In this document: in pieces, positions 46,519 through 57,690 of the stretch
Position numbering within the stretch: the first letter of the stretch is position 1
Layout: each line of letters starts with the position of its first letter
NCBI GenBank assembly: GCA_002914845.1
Contig: JXTC01000180.1
Coordinates: forward strand, 297,948-361,947
Direction of reading: 5' to 3'
Length of the DNA stretch: 64,000 nt
Source of the DNA: Trema orientale
Taxonomy: Eukaryota > Streptophyta > Magnoliopsida > Rosales > Cannabaceae
Notes under the pieces: model-generated
Database searches by the model: none
What the model was told of the DNA's origin: nothing
Seen by the model: the letters and a program-made list of their open reading frames with translations, nothing else
Translations under genes and position numbers: made by a program

Positions 46519-46725
46519 CTAGGTCGTGCTTTCAATATCTGATAGATCGCATTGGTTAGGACATTTCTTTGCATTATGTCTTACTTGCTCACATGTCTTA
46601 CATCTATATTATTTCTTAAGAACCTCACCTTGAGAAGGAGAATGACTTATTCTCGGCCTCCCTCTTGTTAGTTTCTTTTCTTTTCTTATATCTCGATTCT
46701 CTTTAAGGATGACATGTAGAGTAAA
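46519..46725 (-). pseudogene. C-terminal zinc-knuckle fragment of a transposase-like protein
   Basis: The minus strand reads KEKKLTRGRPR, then a short Ser/Gln stretch, one in-frame stop, and YRCKTCEQVRHNAKKCPNQC before a terminal stop at 46519-46521. The CX2CX4HX4C knuckle (46561-46602) after an RGRPR motif is the usual tail of MuDR/MULE transposases and some domesticated relatives. The upstream catalytic and SWIM domains are not found, so this is a broken remnant. A retroviral-type gag knuckle is less likely because of the RGRPR context. Confidence 0.45.
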
Positions 46726-47180
46726 AACTTTTTTTTTTTATTTTTATATAAGAATATAAGATTCGTGACATCCGAATCATTGTAATTGAGAATTGGCATA
46801 ATCTTGTATTCTTGCTTCCAAACTATTCCCAAATATTATTATCTATATTCTTTCATTCACTATTGTATTCTACACAAATGTAGATAGGATCCATACCTAT
46901 AATGAAATTTTAAGTCTGTAAGTAATTTCTATTTAGGAGAATAATCTATAAGTCAATAAATAGAAAAACAAAAGACACATAAAATTGAATAAATAAAGAT
47001 TTGGCACATTGGCCGAGTGACCATAGCGACCTTGAGCAGTCGCTAAGGTTTATGCATGAGCGACCATTAGGACGTATTCAACTATATAAATGGTGATAGT
47101 CACTAAGTTGTAGGTCGTCTTCAACCTTGGACATTCAACTTTTCTAACCTTATTTTAACCTTCAAACTTTTTAATTTTGT

Positions 47181-47622
47181 ATAAACATTGACTTCTAACA
47201 GGAGTGTCTGTATTTCAAATTAACATATAAAAATAAACTTAAAAACAAGATCTTAGCCGAACACTGACATTCAAAATTTATTTTCTTTATGTTTACTTCC
47301 ACTCTTCCTCTTCAACGTATAGGTGGGCACTTAAAGATACGATATTTGAGACAAATTCTTCAAAGTTTTTAGGATCTTTGAATTCAAACATTTCAATGCT
47401 GTATAAACATTGACTTCTAATAGGAGTGTCTATATTTCAATTTAACATATAAAAATAAACTTAAAAACAAGATCTTAGCCGAACACTGACATTCAAAATT
47501 TATTTTCTTTGTGTTTACTTCCACTCTTCCTCTTCAACGTATAGGTGGGCACTTAAAGATATGATATTTGAGACAAATTCTTCAAAATTTTTAGGATCTT
47601 TGAATTGATCGATTTCTTTGCT
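47181..47622. repeat. ~219-bp tandem duplication containing a shared minus-strand frame
   Basis: Copies at about 47181-47399 and 47400-47618 are highly similar (phrases AAAACAAGATCTTAGCCGAA, CACTCTTCCTCTTCAACGTA). In both, the minus strand keeps a frame ending SLSAHLYVEEEEWK. The longer version (47718-47515) is 67 codons starting MIDYKYARIR. I do not recognise the family and do not call it a gene. Confidence 0.75.
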
Positions 47623-47719
47623 TGGCCAAAAGTTCAAAGAGGTGGCTAACAAAGATTTAGGGAAGAAACTTTTTTTCTCCATAAGAGCTCTAATTCTTGC
47701 ATATTTATAATCAATCACT

Positions 47720-49700
47720 TACTTTCAATATTTTTCTTTAAAATAAGTCATTTCCACAAGTTAGGCTCGTTTGTGATAACTTTTATTTCTACTTTTTCGC
47801 AATAAAAAAAGAGAAGTTAAAGCTTTTAATTTTAGGATCTAAATGATTTTTTTATCATTTATTCAAATGAGGCTAAATAGGGAAATACAAATTTTCATTA
47901 AAATAAAAAAATTCAGAATTTTTTTTGAAGCTCTTCATAAAGAAGCCACATAGCCACACGAGTCTGGCTTCCTTTAAAAAAGCTTATAGAGCTCAGAAGC
48001 TCCTATGATGTTTCACCCAAACAAGTTCAAAAGTTATTTTTAGGCATATGAAGCCAAAAAATAACTTCTAAAAGCCATACTAAACATGCCCTTTATAATC
48101 TTTAGAATGACTTTTAAGCCGAATGACCGAATTTTGGATCACTATTTGAAAAATGAAAGTTTTTCAAACATTGTAAAACAATGACCGAATTTTGAAATTT
48201 ATTTGAAAAATGACTGTTTTTCATATTTAATAAATCAAAATATATTGATTTATTTTGTATAAAATTAATTTATTTTTTAAAATTGATTTATTTGGTATAA
48301 AATTGATTTATTTTTTAAAAAATAGATCAATAGAAAAATGACCATTTATCAAAATAAAATTATAGAATCGCCATTTATTAAATAAGTGTAAAAAACAGCT
48401 ATTCTAAAAATTGATCTAGAAAAAAGGACAATTTTTATAAATACTCTTTTTAGAAAGAGAATCTAAAGCCAATCAAGAGAAAATGACATGAATAGGACTA
48501 ATTTGGGCCAAAATGACTTTTTTATGTATTTTTCTTAAAATGACATTTTAGAAAGGTCAATGACTTCTTGACCATGAAAAAACTATTATTTAGAACCTTT
48601 TCATAGTAAGAATTTCTTAACTAAAGGTGAAGATATCCAATTTTAGGAAAAATACACAAAAGAGTCATTTTGGCCTTAGTTAGTCTTAGTCCTACACATC
48701 TCATTTTCTTCCCAATCAAAAGTGAAAGCTAGAAAATTGAGAAAAAGTATATAAATATCCATTTTTAAGCGTGTTTACATAAATACTTATTTTTAATTTT
48801 ATTTCTCTAATACCCGTCTTTATAGCTTTTTTCTAAAGAAATATATAACATAATATTTATACATAAAATGTACACCATGATATACATTTCAAAATGTATA
48901 TAATAATCATTATAGATAAAAATTTTACACACAAATCAATGTATATTTTAAAATATATACCACATATATCTCACACGTAAGAGCATCTCTAATGGGAGTG
49001 CTATAACACATACTAATGTTATATTTAACGTACTTTTTAGCATTGTTCAAAAAATATGTCTCTAATGATACGTCATATTTGACAAAATTTTTAGCATATG
49101 TTAAATCTTGTGTCAAATATAACACAAATAATAGCATACGTCAAATTTTGTGTAAATTTATGATATTTTCATTGTAGCATATGTTTAAATTTATAATGTT
49201 GCTGTTTGCATATGTTTGAATTTACAATATTATCATTATAGCATGGTTAAAATTTACAATGTTACCATTATTTTGAAATCTAAAATATGTATATATTTCA
49301 CAATATGGCTAAAGTTTATGTTTTAATACTTTCTTGCTTTTTTATTTTATCTAAATTTTATTTACAACTTTATTTTCACTAAATTTCTATAAAGTAGAGC
49401 TCTCATTTACTATTTTGCTACTCGTATATTTTATAAAATAAAGAACATTATTTACACACATTATGAATGCAATAAAGTTTTAATAATTAATAATTAAATG
49501 GCAAAACAAGAAGATCTAATAATAGAAACAATATATTTGTAAATAAAAATAATATTTAAACCCAAAATAGTATTGTTTTTAACATGTATGTATTGGATTA
49601 AAATCTAAAAAAGTGTGTGCTTTTAAGTTTAGCACATCCCTTTTAGCATAAATACATTGGACATAGTTTAAAATTCTAAAATGCATATTGGTACCGCTTC
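47720..49700. other. Intergenic, probable DNA-transposon remnants
   Basis: From about 48978 (AGAGCATCTCTAATGGGAG) the sequence has the look of a common plant TIR-element end, followed by repeats of the word AGCATATGTTAAAT. No far end was fixed. 48110-48400 repeats the phrase AAAATTGATTTATT. No coding sequence is recognised. Confidence 0.35.
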
Positions 49701-49874
49701 AAAAAAAATGGGAAAAAGACATCCAGTACTACCTTTTGATAAATAATACCAAAAATACTATGTGCAAATTTTTACTTATTTTTGTACTACCTGTTTTAAG
49801 AAAAATAACAAATTATTACTAAGAAAGACCAAATGTCTTAGAATTTCTATTTTTTCTTATTTCTTTTTGCTACT

Positions 49875-50660
49875 AGTTTACTTGTAGTTGATCACTCTTA
49901 AAACTAATTACCAATTTATTAGTAGAAATCATAAACTAATTGATTTTTAGAAATTAGAAACCAAATTGATTACTAAAAACCAACAACCATATTGGTTTCC
50001 ACCATAAATATCATAACTATTTAGTTAATAAAAACTAAAAACCAAATTAGTTTCTATCATAAATAGTAGAACTATTTGGTTAATTCAATTATTGATTACT
50101 AGAAACCAATTTGCTTATTGGAAACTAGTTGTCAGAATCCAAAAACCAATATATATTTCTGTTGCTTCTACTTCAAAAATATAATTACCTAATTTGAGAA
50201 CTTGATCATATTCTTTAGTGTCATTGTTCAATGCCTCGCCTAATTCTTGCTACAGGGCATTCTTCAAAAAGAAAATCACAATAGCTTTCAGGAAACTTTC
50301 ATTGTTTCCCGTGATTTGAAAAAGAAACCACAATGGTTCTAGAAAACTTTCGTGGTTTCCTGTGATTTATTTAGTTACAAGACATTCTACAAAAAGGAAA
50401 CCACAATGGTTTCCCGAAAATGTTCATGGTTTCATGTAATTTACTAACGTATAGGACATTCGGCTAAAGGAAACTAAACTGGTTTCTAGGAAACCTTTCT
50501 GTTTTCCTGTGATTTATTTACGTATAGGATTTTCAGCTAAAGGAAACCAAATTAGTTTCTAGGAAACCTTTGTGGTTTCCTGTAATTTACTTACTTACAG
50601 AATATTTCGTTAATAGGAAACCAAATTGGTTTCCAGGAAACCTTTGTGGTTTCCTGTAAA
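49875..50660. repeat. GGTTTCC/GGAAACC palindromic minisatellite
   Basis: 50250-50660 holds about six ~72-bp units, each with GGAAACCAAATTGGTTTCC-like inverted words, then GGAAACCTTTGTGGTTTCCT and GTGATTTATTTACGTATAGG. The preceding 49875-50160 is an older, looser version (AAACCAAATTGATTACTA). Each unit can fold on itself. The tract is bounded by R1-like flank modules (TTTTAAGAAAAATA on the left, TATTTAGAAAAATGCCAT on the right). Confidence 0.8.
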
Positions 50661-50984
50661 AAAAAAAAAAAGATGACTTATTTACTAAAATGCCACCGCG
50701 TTTTCTAGCTTCCAAAGTATTTAGAAAAATGCCATAAAAAGATCGTACGGATTTTTATTATTTTTGAAAGGTCATAAATTTGGTAATATTTTTTGAAAAG
50801 TAGGTATAAGTGTCCAAAACCCAAAAAAATGCATAGTGGTAAAATAAAAAAAAATGGGTATTCCTAAAAAAATAAAAATAAAAATAAAAAAAGGGTATTT
50901 GGGGGTAAATTTCACAAAAAATTGCCCAAAAGTTTGAGTAAAAAGAAAAGAAAAAAAAGAAAGAAAGAAAACCATATTCCTCCA

Positions 50985-51700
50985 AAATATAAGAAGGGCT
51001 GAATTTTTTGAAAAAATCCAGATTGATTTTAAAAAAAATATAACTTTTAAATGTTTTTTTAAAAAATAACTTTTTTAATAAATATTTAGGAAAAATATCA
51101 GCTCTATTCACATACTCCTTTAAGTAGCCTTGCTGGATCAACCCTTCTATTTGTTCCCTTAGGTGCCAACAATCTGACGTTTTATGTCCCAGCTCTTTAT
51201 GGAACCTACAATATTTATTCATATTCCTCTTTTCTGGGGGTGCTTTTATTGGGAGTGGAGCTTTTAGCATGTTCTTTCCCTCAATCTGCATTAAGATCTG
51301 CTCCTTTAGGTGTTCAAGGGTGTGTAGTTCTGCTTAGGTGTGATCGCTTTGTTCTGAGTCGGTAGCGGGGGTTGTAGGTTGTTCATATTGGGATGCTGCA
51401 AAGAGTTGCTAGGGGGTGGGATATCTTGCTTAATTCTTTTTTTCTTAAGGTAACTGGTCAGATAACTTGATTGGTTAATTCAAGTATCTCATCAATTAAT
51501 AAAATATGATATTTTTCTAAATGTAACCTTGAAGTATCTCATAACAAAATATGATATTTTTCTAAATACTTTTAAAAAATAATATTTTATTAAAATCCAG
51601 GATTTTTATAATAATTTCAAAATTTGGAATTTTTATAATAATTTCAAAATTTGGGATTTTTCAATTTTGTTTTGAAAAGTTGCCATGAAAGATCAAATTT
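50985..51700 (+). repeat. Dispersed repeat R1, copy d, interrupted by a gag fragment
   Basis: The left module (GAAAAAATCCAGATTGATTT) ends near 51097, and the right part restarts near 51447 (TTAAGGTAACTGGTCAGATA), closing with TTGCCATGAAAGATCAAATT. The ~350 bp between is gypsy gag sequence. An ~40-bp block (AAAATATGATATTTTTCTAA) is duplicated in the right part. Confidence 0.65.
51098..51345 (-). pseudogene. Ty3/gypsy retrotransposon gag fragment
   Basis: The minus strand encodes HTLEHLKEQILMQIEGK, then LKAPLPIKAPPEKRNMNKYC followed by RFHKELGHKTSDCWHLREQI and EGLIQQGYLKEYV. This is the segment just upstream of the zinc knuckle in many plant gypsy gag proteins, with the CRFHxxxGHxTxxCxxLRxxI signature. 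An in-frame stop precedes it near 51333, and the frame runs into non-coding sequence downstream, so it is a dead fragment without protease or polymerase. Confidence 0.8.
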
Positions 51701-51719
51701 CCTCGTATAAAAACTAACT

Positions 51720-52300
51720 AATTTTAATTGAGAAGTTCACACACAATACATGTTTCTATACTTTATTTTTATAAATACTCGTTTTTAATTTTTCATTCAA
51801 AAATACCCGTTTTTATGGTATACATTTCATGTACAAAATATGAGTAGTATATATTTATAATATAAATTTTTACATATGAGATCTACACTTTATGTGTAAA
51901 ATATGAACATTATATATTTATAATGTAAATATTTACTATGGTTTATATTTTTCATTTTAAATTTAATTTACGGTATACATTTTGAAATGTGTGTTAATTT
52001 TTAATGTAATTTTTATTCATCAAATGTGCACCGTGGTACACTTTTAATGTAATAAAATGTATACTGTAGTATACATATTTCATGTGTAAAATATTAGTGT
52101 AAAACATATACATTAAAATGTATACCGTAGTATACCTATTTTATTTCATGTGTAAAATATTAGTGTAAAACATTAGTGTAAAACATAGGAGGTCTACAGT
52201 TTTCAAAAAAAGGGTATCGGTGAAATAGAAAAAAAAAAGTATTTATGGAAATATGGTTTTGAAAAACGGGTATTTATTATTATTATATTTTTTTTTGGGT
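51720..52300. other. AT-rich repeat upstream of CWF19L2
   Basis: Irregular repetition of GTATACATTT and its complement, and TTCATGTGTAAAATATTAGT repeated with TGTAAAACAT (51815-52190). Similar words occur at 48840-48970. No gene. The CWF19L2 promoter must lie at its right end, but no clear TATA box was chosen. Confidence 0.45.
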
Positions 52301-52329
52301 TTCCCCACGCACCGACCTCCCTTCTCTAG

Positions 52330-52446
52330 CTAGTCTCACGTTCTCATCTTCTTCTCCCTCGACAGTGCGATACGGATCTCCGCGCCGGCCAACGTCGCCG
52401 CCTGCTGCCAGTTCGTCCGGCAGCATCTGCTGCCCACCAAATCCAG
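52330..52446 (+). other. GC-rich 5' untranslated exon of CWF19L2
   Basis: A short GC-rich block (GATCTCCGCGCCGGCCAACG) in AT-rich DNA ends at a donor (ATCCAG then GTATTT). The next acceptor (TTTCTAG, to 52924) opens the exon with the start codon 16 bases later. No ATG occurs in this block. The upstream limit is estimated. Confidence 0.6.
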
Positions 52447-52940
52447 GTATTTAAAGATTCAATAACTCAATTTTTTTTTAAAAGAATTTTATTTCGCCAT
52501 TGAATATTTAAGAGTTGATAAGAAAAGTTTGCTTAATAGAATGACTTTGTCTCTGTTCCAATTCATCCCGAATTGATAAACTAAGCTTTTTTTTAACCAT
52601 TAATTCATGAACTCCAAAGTAGAGAAATTTTTCGAATAAGTGTATGATTTTATTACTATTGCATATTTGGTGGTGTTGGCTGAAACCGGGTTTTATGGGG
52701 ATTTGGGTATTGTAAATAATTCATTTAAGAGAATAACGATAGTTTTTTATTTATTTTTATTTATTTATTTTTTCTGGTTCTGCCTTCTTTAGGGGAATAT
52801 GACAAAGTGTACTCAGTTTTGTAGAGCACACAAAGTTTATGAAGGGAATTGAATTTTAGTTAGTTTGGGTATATTGCAGGGTCTTTTTATTGTTTTGCTG
52901 TTAAACCCAGTTCATATTTTCTAGTGAGGAAATTGGAACT

Positions 52941-55592
52941 ATGCTTGGAGGAGTGAAGTTCATACCCCGTGATCAGATTGCTAAGGTACGAGTGCATATC
53001 TTCTTGTCCTTTTAACTTTTTTTTTTTTTGGAATGCTTTATCCACTAATGGGCAATTTTTTGCGAATTGGGTTATAGGATGATAGCTCAGATGCTTTAAA
53101 GAAAGAGAGAAAGAAATCAGGTCGCAAAGAGGAGAAGCATAGGAGAAAAAAGAGGAGTTTGCGGTATAGTAGTTCAGATGAGGAACTAGAGAAAGTAAAG
53201 AGAGCGTCTAGAAAGAAGAAGTGGTACTCGTCAGATGAGTACTCATCTTCATCATATTCTTCAGAAAATGAAGGTGGGGAAAGTTCCTCTGAAGATGAAA
53301 AGAGTGGTCGTAAGAGAAGAAAGGGTAAAAAAAGTTATGAGGATAGCTCTGGGGATGAGGCTTCTGACAGATCAAAGAGGAAAGGAAATAAGAAAGATAG
53401 AAGGAAAATGGAAAAGAAAGGGAGTGGAGGGGACATCGCAGAACATGACATTTCTGGTAATATTCTGGTGTCTTTCTTTCTACATATAGACCCTGGTGTA
53501 TGATATGTGCTGATAGTAATATAGACTCAATAGCATGTTGCAAACGCTTATTTAAGTATAATTGATTGTATTCATTTTTTATATAGATGACAGTAGAGGA
53601 CCTGAAATTGTAAGGAAGGAAATTGGGTTAGAGTGGATGCTTAGACCTGATGTGAAAATGGATAGAGGACATGAAGTAACTATTCAGAATGAGCCGGAGG
53701 TGGATGCTAAGAGTGAGGAGGTATGATGTTAGTGTCAAATTATTGAACTATCTGGAAACCTTAGTAATTGTAGTGTTTCAGAGTACTAGTGGCTTGTCTG
53801 TCATATCATATGGAAATTGCATTTTGTTGGTTCATCATTGTGATTCAACGCATACGTTCCTCTCAGTTAAAGTGAATTCAGATTTATGCTCTGAACACTA
53901 ATGCGAACGTGTTGAAATATTTGCTTGTTGCAGTTAAAGCCAGTAGTTACATATCACATAATTGTATGTTATAATTAGAATAGGGCATATAATCATTCCT
54001 TGTCATTATTATCGTCATCTTGTTAGCTTCGTACTTGCAAAATCTCTTGTTTTTTGATTCTTTGACAAATTAGGACACTGGATGTTTTTGTATTTTTAAC
54101 TTTATGGAGTACAAATATTTGCTTTTGGTGTTGCCTGTTTCTTTCAGATTTTGTGATTTCATGTTTCTGTAGTATTTATACCCCCTTCCCCCCCTTTTTG
54201 TGAACCCAGAAAGAGAAGGTCAATCCCAGGGAATTGAATCCGTATTTGAAGGATAATGGTTCTGGTTATCCAGTGGACAATGACGAACCTAAAGCTGGTG
54301 GCAGTGAACTTTTACCTTCCTCCCTTGTTGGAGATGGAGGTGCAAGTTGGAGACTTAAAGCGTTGAAGCGTGCACGAGAGCAAGCTGTGCGAGATGGGCG
54401 GAAGGTTGATGAGGTATGCTATCACTAGATATTTGCTACTTGCTATTATCACTAACCTACTTTTGATATGCATTTTAAGCCTCTGAATTGTACAGGTTGT
54501 TGAAGAGCGTTGGGGTTCTCTTGGTCAACTGGCTGTATCTGTAGCATCTCATAAAGCTGCCCCATCTCATGCGCATCTGCATGCCATAAGAAGTAGACAA
54601 AGAGGGCTTATTGATGAAGGTAATAGAGACTCGGCAAATCAGCATGGAAGGGATATTGAAAAGGTATCTGGAAATGATTGAGAACATTAGCATCCTCTGT
54701 TATCAGCTTATTTATTTTTTATTGCATAACTATAAAATTGTCACTGGAATCTTTAGTTGTTTGATTGAGTTATGTATGACTTTTCACGGCTTCATTGAGT
54801 ATCCTTATTTTGGATTATTAATTATTTAGAAAGTTTGGATAGTAGATGAGCCCATAAATTAGGCTTTCAGGTTTGTAATTTCAGTTTTTTGTTTTTTGTT
54901 TTTTTTTTTTAATTTTTTTTAATCCCTCTGTGGAAACTACAATAAATTTTCTTTAGTTTGTTTTCAGACTTTGTTTTGACTTTTTAACTTGCTACTGCTC
55001 CATTAATATTATCTACTTGCTTAAATTCTACACTTTTTTTTTTTTGTTTATTAGAACACAAGTCGAGACTACCTAAAGGATGTATCCCTCAAGCAGCCTA
55101 CAATGAGGGAGCCTAAAGTTCAAGATTCTTTATCCTGGGGAAAGCGAAGAAGTCAAAATGTCTCTACCCACAATGCTGGCCTTATTTCTGATGCGATGTC
55201 TAGTATAAATAAATTTGCAAACGATGGAAGCTTTATGCATAAAGTTATTCAGAAGCACAGTAATAATTCTAGTATTCCTGTTACGGAAAATGTAAAACCG
55301 GAAACTGAGACAAGTTCAATGGTCAAGGAGCCATTGAGTGCAAATCAGCTGGCAGCTAAGGCTTTACAGCTTCGTATGAAAGGAAAGCATGAGGAAGCGG
55401 AAAAACTGATGGTAAGGCGACCTTATTTTGTTTATTTTTCAATAACTTTCCTCTTTCATCCTCTTTCTCATATATGTTGTCATGCATGCACTACTGTTTC
55501 ACTCATGTGCTTGGGCAAACATTCATATTTAGAAGGAAGTATTGGTTTAAGTTAAAGAATCATGCTTACCAGTTTTTTTTACTCAGTGACTG

Positions 55593-55625
<33 letters not shown>

Positions 55626-57690
55626 TATAANTAATTCTTTTTTTAGCAAGAAGTGGAGAATATGAAGGCTAAGCAGGATGGTGGTGATAATCTAGTGAGG
55701 TCACGAAAAGAGGAAAGCTCAAGCCGGTAATTTTGCAGAACCTCTTGCTCGCTCTCTTTCTCCTTTCTTGTACCTTGTGTATTATGTGCTCTTTTTCTTA
55801 ATTTTTTTTCTCAAATTTAAAATAATTATCGTGGACATCAAATTTCGGGCCGTCATGTTTTAATTGTTTCGACTGTTTGACCTCCTTTGCACTTTGACTC
55901 CTCCACTGTACATTTCCGTGAAATTGTTGTTTCGAGTATAAATCTAATTAGGTATACATTCAATCTAGGTATGTTATTCAAGATATGTCTCTTCGACGGA
56001 AGAAGAATGAAGATGATGCTGATATGCATCTAGCTCAAAAGATTATGCAGAACAAAAAATTCAGTACATCTGGTCAGGCAGATGATGAGTATGACTTTGA
56101 TGATGGTCCAAGGAGGAAGTCACAGAAGAAGCGGGGAGGTAATGATAAGGCCCAAAAGAACATTATTGTAAATCGTTTCTCAAATCAGCAAGAACGTTGC
56201 ATTTTCTGTTTGGAGAATCCAAGAAGGCCCAAACATCTTGTTGTGGCAATAGGAAACTTCACATATTTGATGTTACCGCAACAGGAGCCTGTGGTGCCTG
56301 GCCATTGTTGCATTTTAACCTTGCAGGTGAGCCTAATCTTGTTATGATTCTGTTATTAGTTTTATTAGATGTGCTGTTACTTTTTAACAATGGAACTGTC
56401 ATTTTAGATATTGCATCCTCCACCATCCTGATTAATTATCATTTGTCTTAGATATGTGGATGACGGGAGACATAGCAATAAGTGTTCTTGTTACTAAAGT
56501 TACATCACTTCCGATCTTTTTATTAATTTTTTTTATTGATTTCCACTTGAGGATATTTTGATGGTAGTTCTTTTCAACAGCATGTACCATCCACAATCAG
56601 TGTTGATGATAATGTTTGGGAAGAAATTAGAAACTTCAAGAAATGCCTCATTATGATGTTTGCTGAACAAGATAAGGACGTAGTGTTTCTTGAAACAGTT
56701 ATTGGTTTGGCTCAACAACGCCGCCATTGTCTAGTTGAGTGTATTCCTTTGCCTCGAGAAACTGATGAAGATCCTGTTAACTATTTTAAAAAGGTTGGTC
56801 AAGCCTAAATTTTGTTTTAATTTTTCTTTAGATGCTTTTTTTGCCTGCATGTTTGCCTAAGTACGTGAGATCTATGCGTGATTCTGAGAGGCATTGATGG
56901 AGATGCTCAATAGAATTCTTTTTGATTCGTGTTTTATTTTTTTGGCTTTGATCTTTTCAAATGTGATTTAAATAAAATTTGATATCTTATCACACTGCTG
57001 GTCATCTTCCTGATCAATACCTTGTTTTAGTATGTAATATTAACTGTCAATCCATTATATAGTTGGCTTATGATTAGCTTCCGGTTTTGTTTCTCTTTTT
57101 TCCTCAAAATATTTTCCAGACGACCTTTCACAAAGAGATTGTCTCCATTGTTAAATACCATGTTTGAGAATTACTTGAATTGTCCAAATGACCTATTCTT
57201 TAAAGCGCAATCTTTATATTAATCAGTCATAATATCAGCACTTCCACTGCAAATCTGTGCACTAAAGTTTGCATCAAGTTAAATCATTCTATCTACTGCC
57301 AAAGGTAAATTTTTAGGTTTTTATTTTTCTATAGTTTCTAAGTTCGTTCCATTTCAGGCAATACGTGATGCTGAAGATGACTGGGCCGTTGCAAAGAATG
57401 TCGATACTGGTCCGAAAGGATTGCGTGGTAAAATCCCTAAGAACATCCCATACTTCCATGTTGAATTTGGTCTGAAGAAGGGTTTTCTCCATCAAATCGA
57501 CGATGAAGAACAGTTCAGGAATGGGTTTGGCCTGAATGTAATAAGAGGAATACTTGAGCTGCCAGAAGAAGACATGTATCGCCGCCGTCGCCAGAGGTCC
57601 GAGTCAGTGTCAGATCAAATACAAGCGGTCAAGAATTTTTCCCGTGATTGGGAGCCATTCGACTGGACGAAGCAGCTGCATCAAGAATGA
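52941..57690 (+). CDS. CWF19L2: CWF19-like protein 2 (CwfJ family), spliceosome-associated
   Basis: Ten coding exons, 52941-52985, 53078-53456, 53587-53720, 54210-54413, 54496-54663, 55055-55411, 55647-55726, 55969-56326, 56581-56793 and 57358-57690, join in frame to 756 residues. It begins MLGGVKFIPRDQI, followed by a long Lys/Arg/Ser/Glu-rich region (20-140, KKERKKSGRKEEKHRRKKRS). Middle motifs are SWRLKALKRAREQA and EPLSANQLAAKALQLRMKGK (before residue 429). The C-terminal CwfJ domain 1 starts near 525 with CIFC (533-536) and carries the HIT-like VVPGHCCILTLQH. Domain 2 (about 650-750) includes IPYFHVEFGLKKGFLHQID and NFSRDWEPFDWTKQ. Homologues (yeast Cwf19/Drn1, human CWF19L2) join late spliceosome or lariat-debranching complexes in the nucleus. 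The ATG is the first in the spliced transcript. No broken exon was found. Confidence 0.94.
55594..55624. repeat. (ATT)n microsatellite in CWF19L2 intron
   Basis: About ten ATT/TTA units just before the 80-bp exon at 55647. An undetermined base at 55631 adjoins it. Confidence 0.85.

Noticed and set aside
47515..47718. Possible relation of KDPKNFEEFV to the C-terminal helix of the E2-like protein at 38256
   Set aside because: The likeness is confined to a few residues and does not extend to any other E2 motif.
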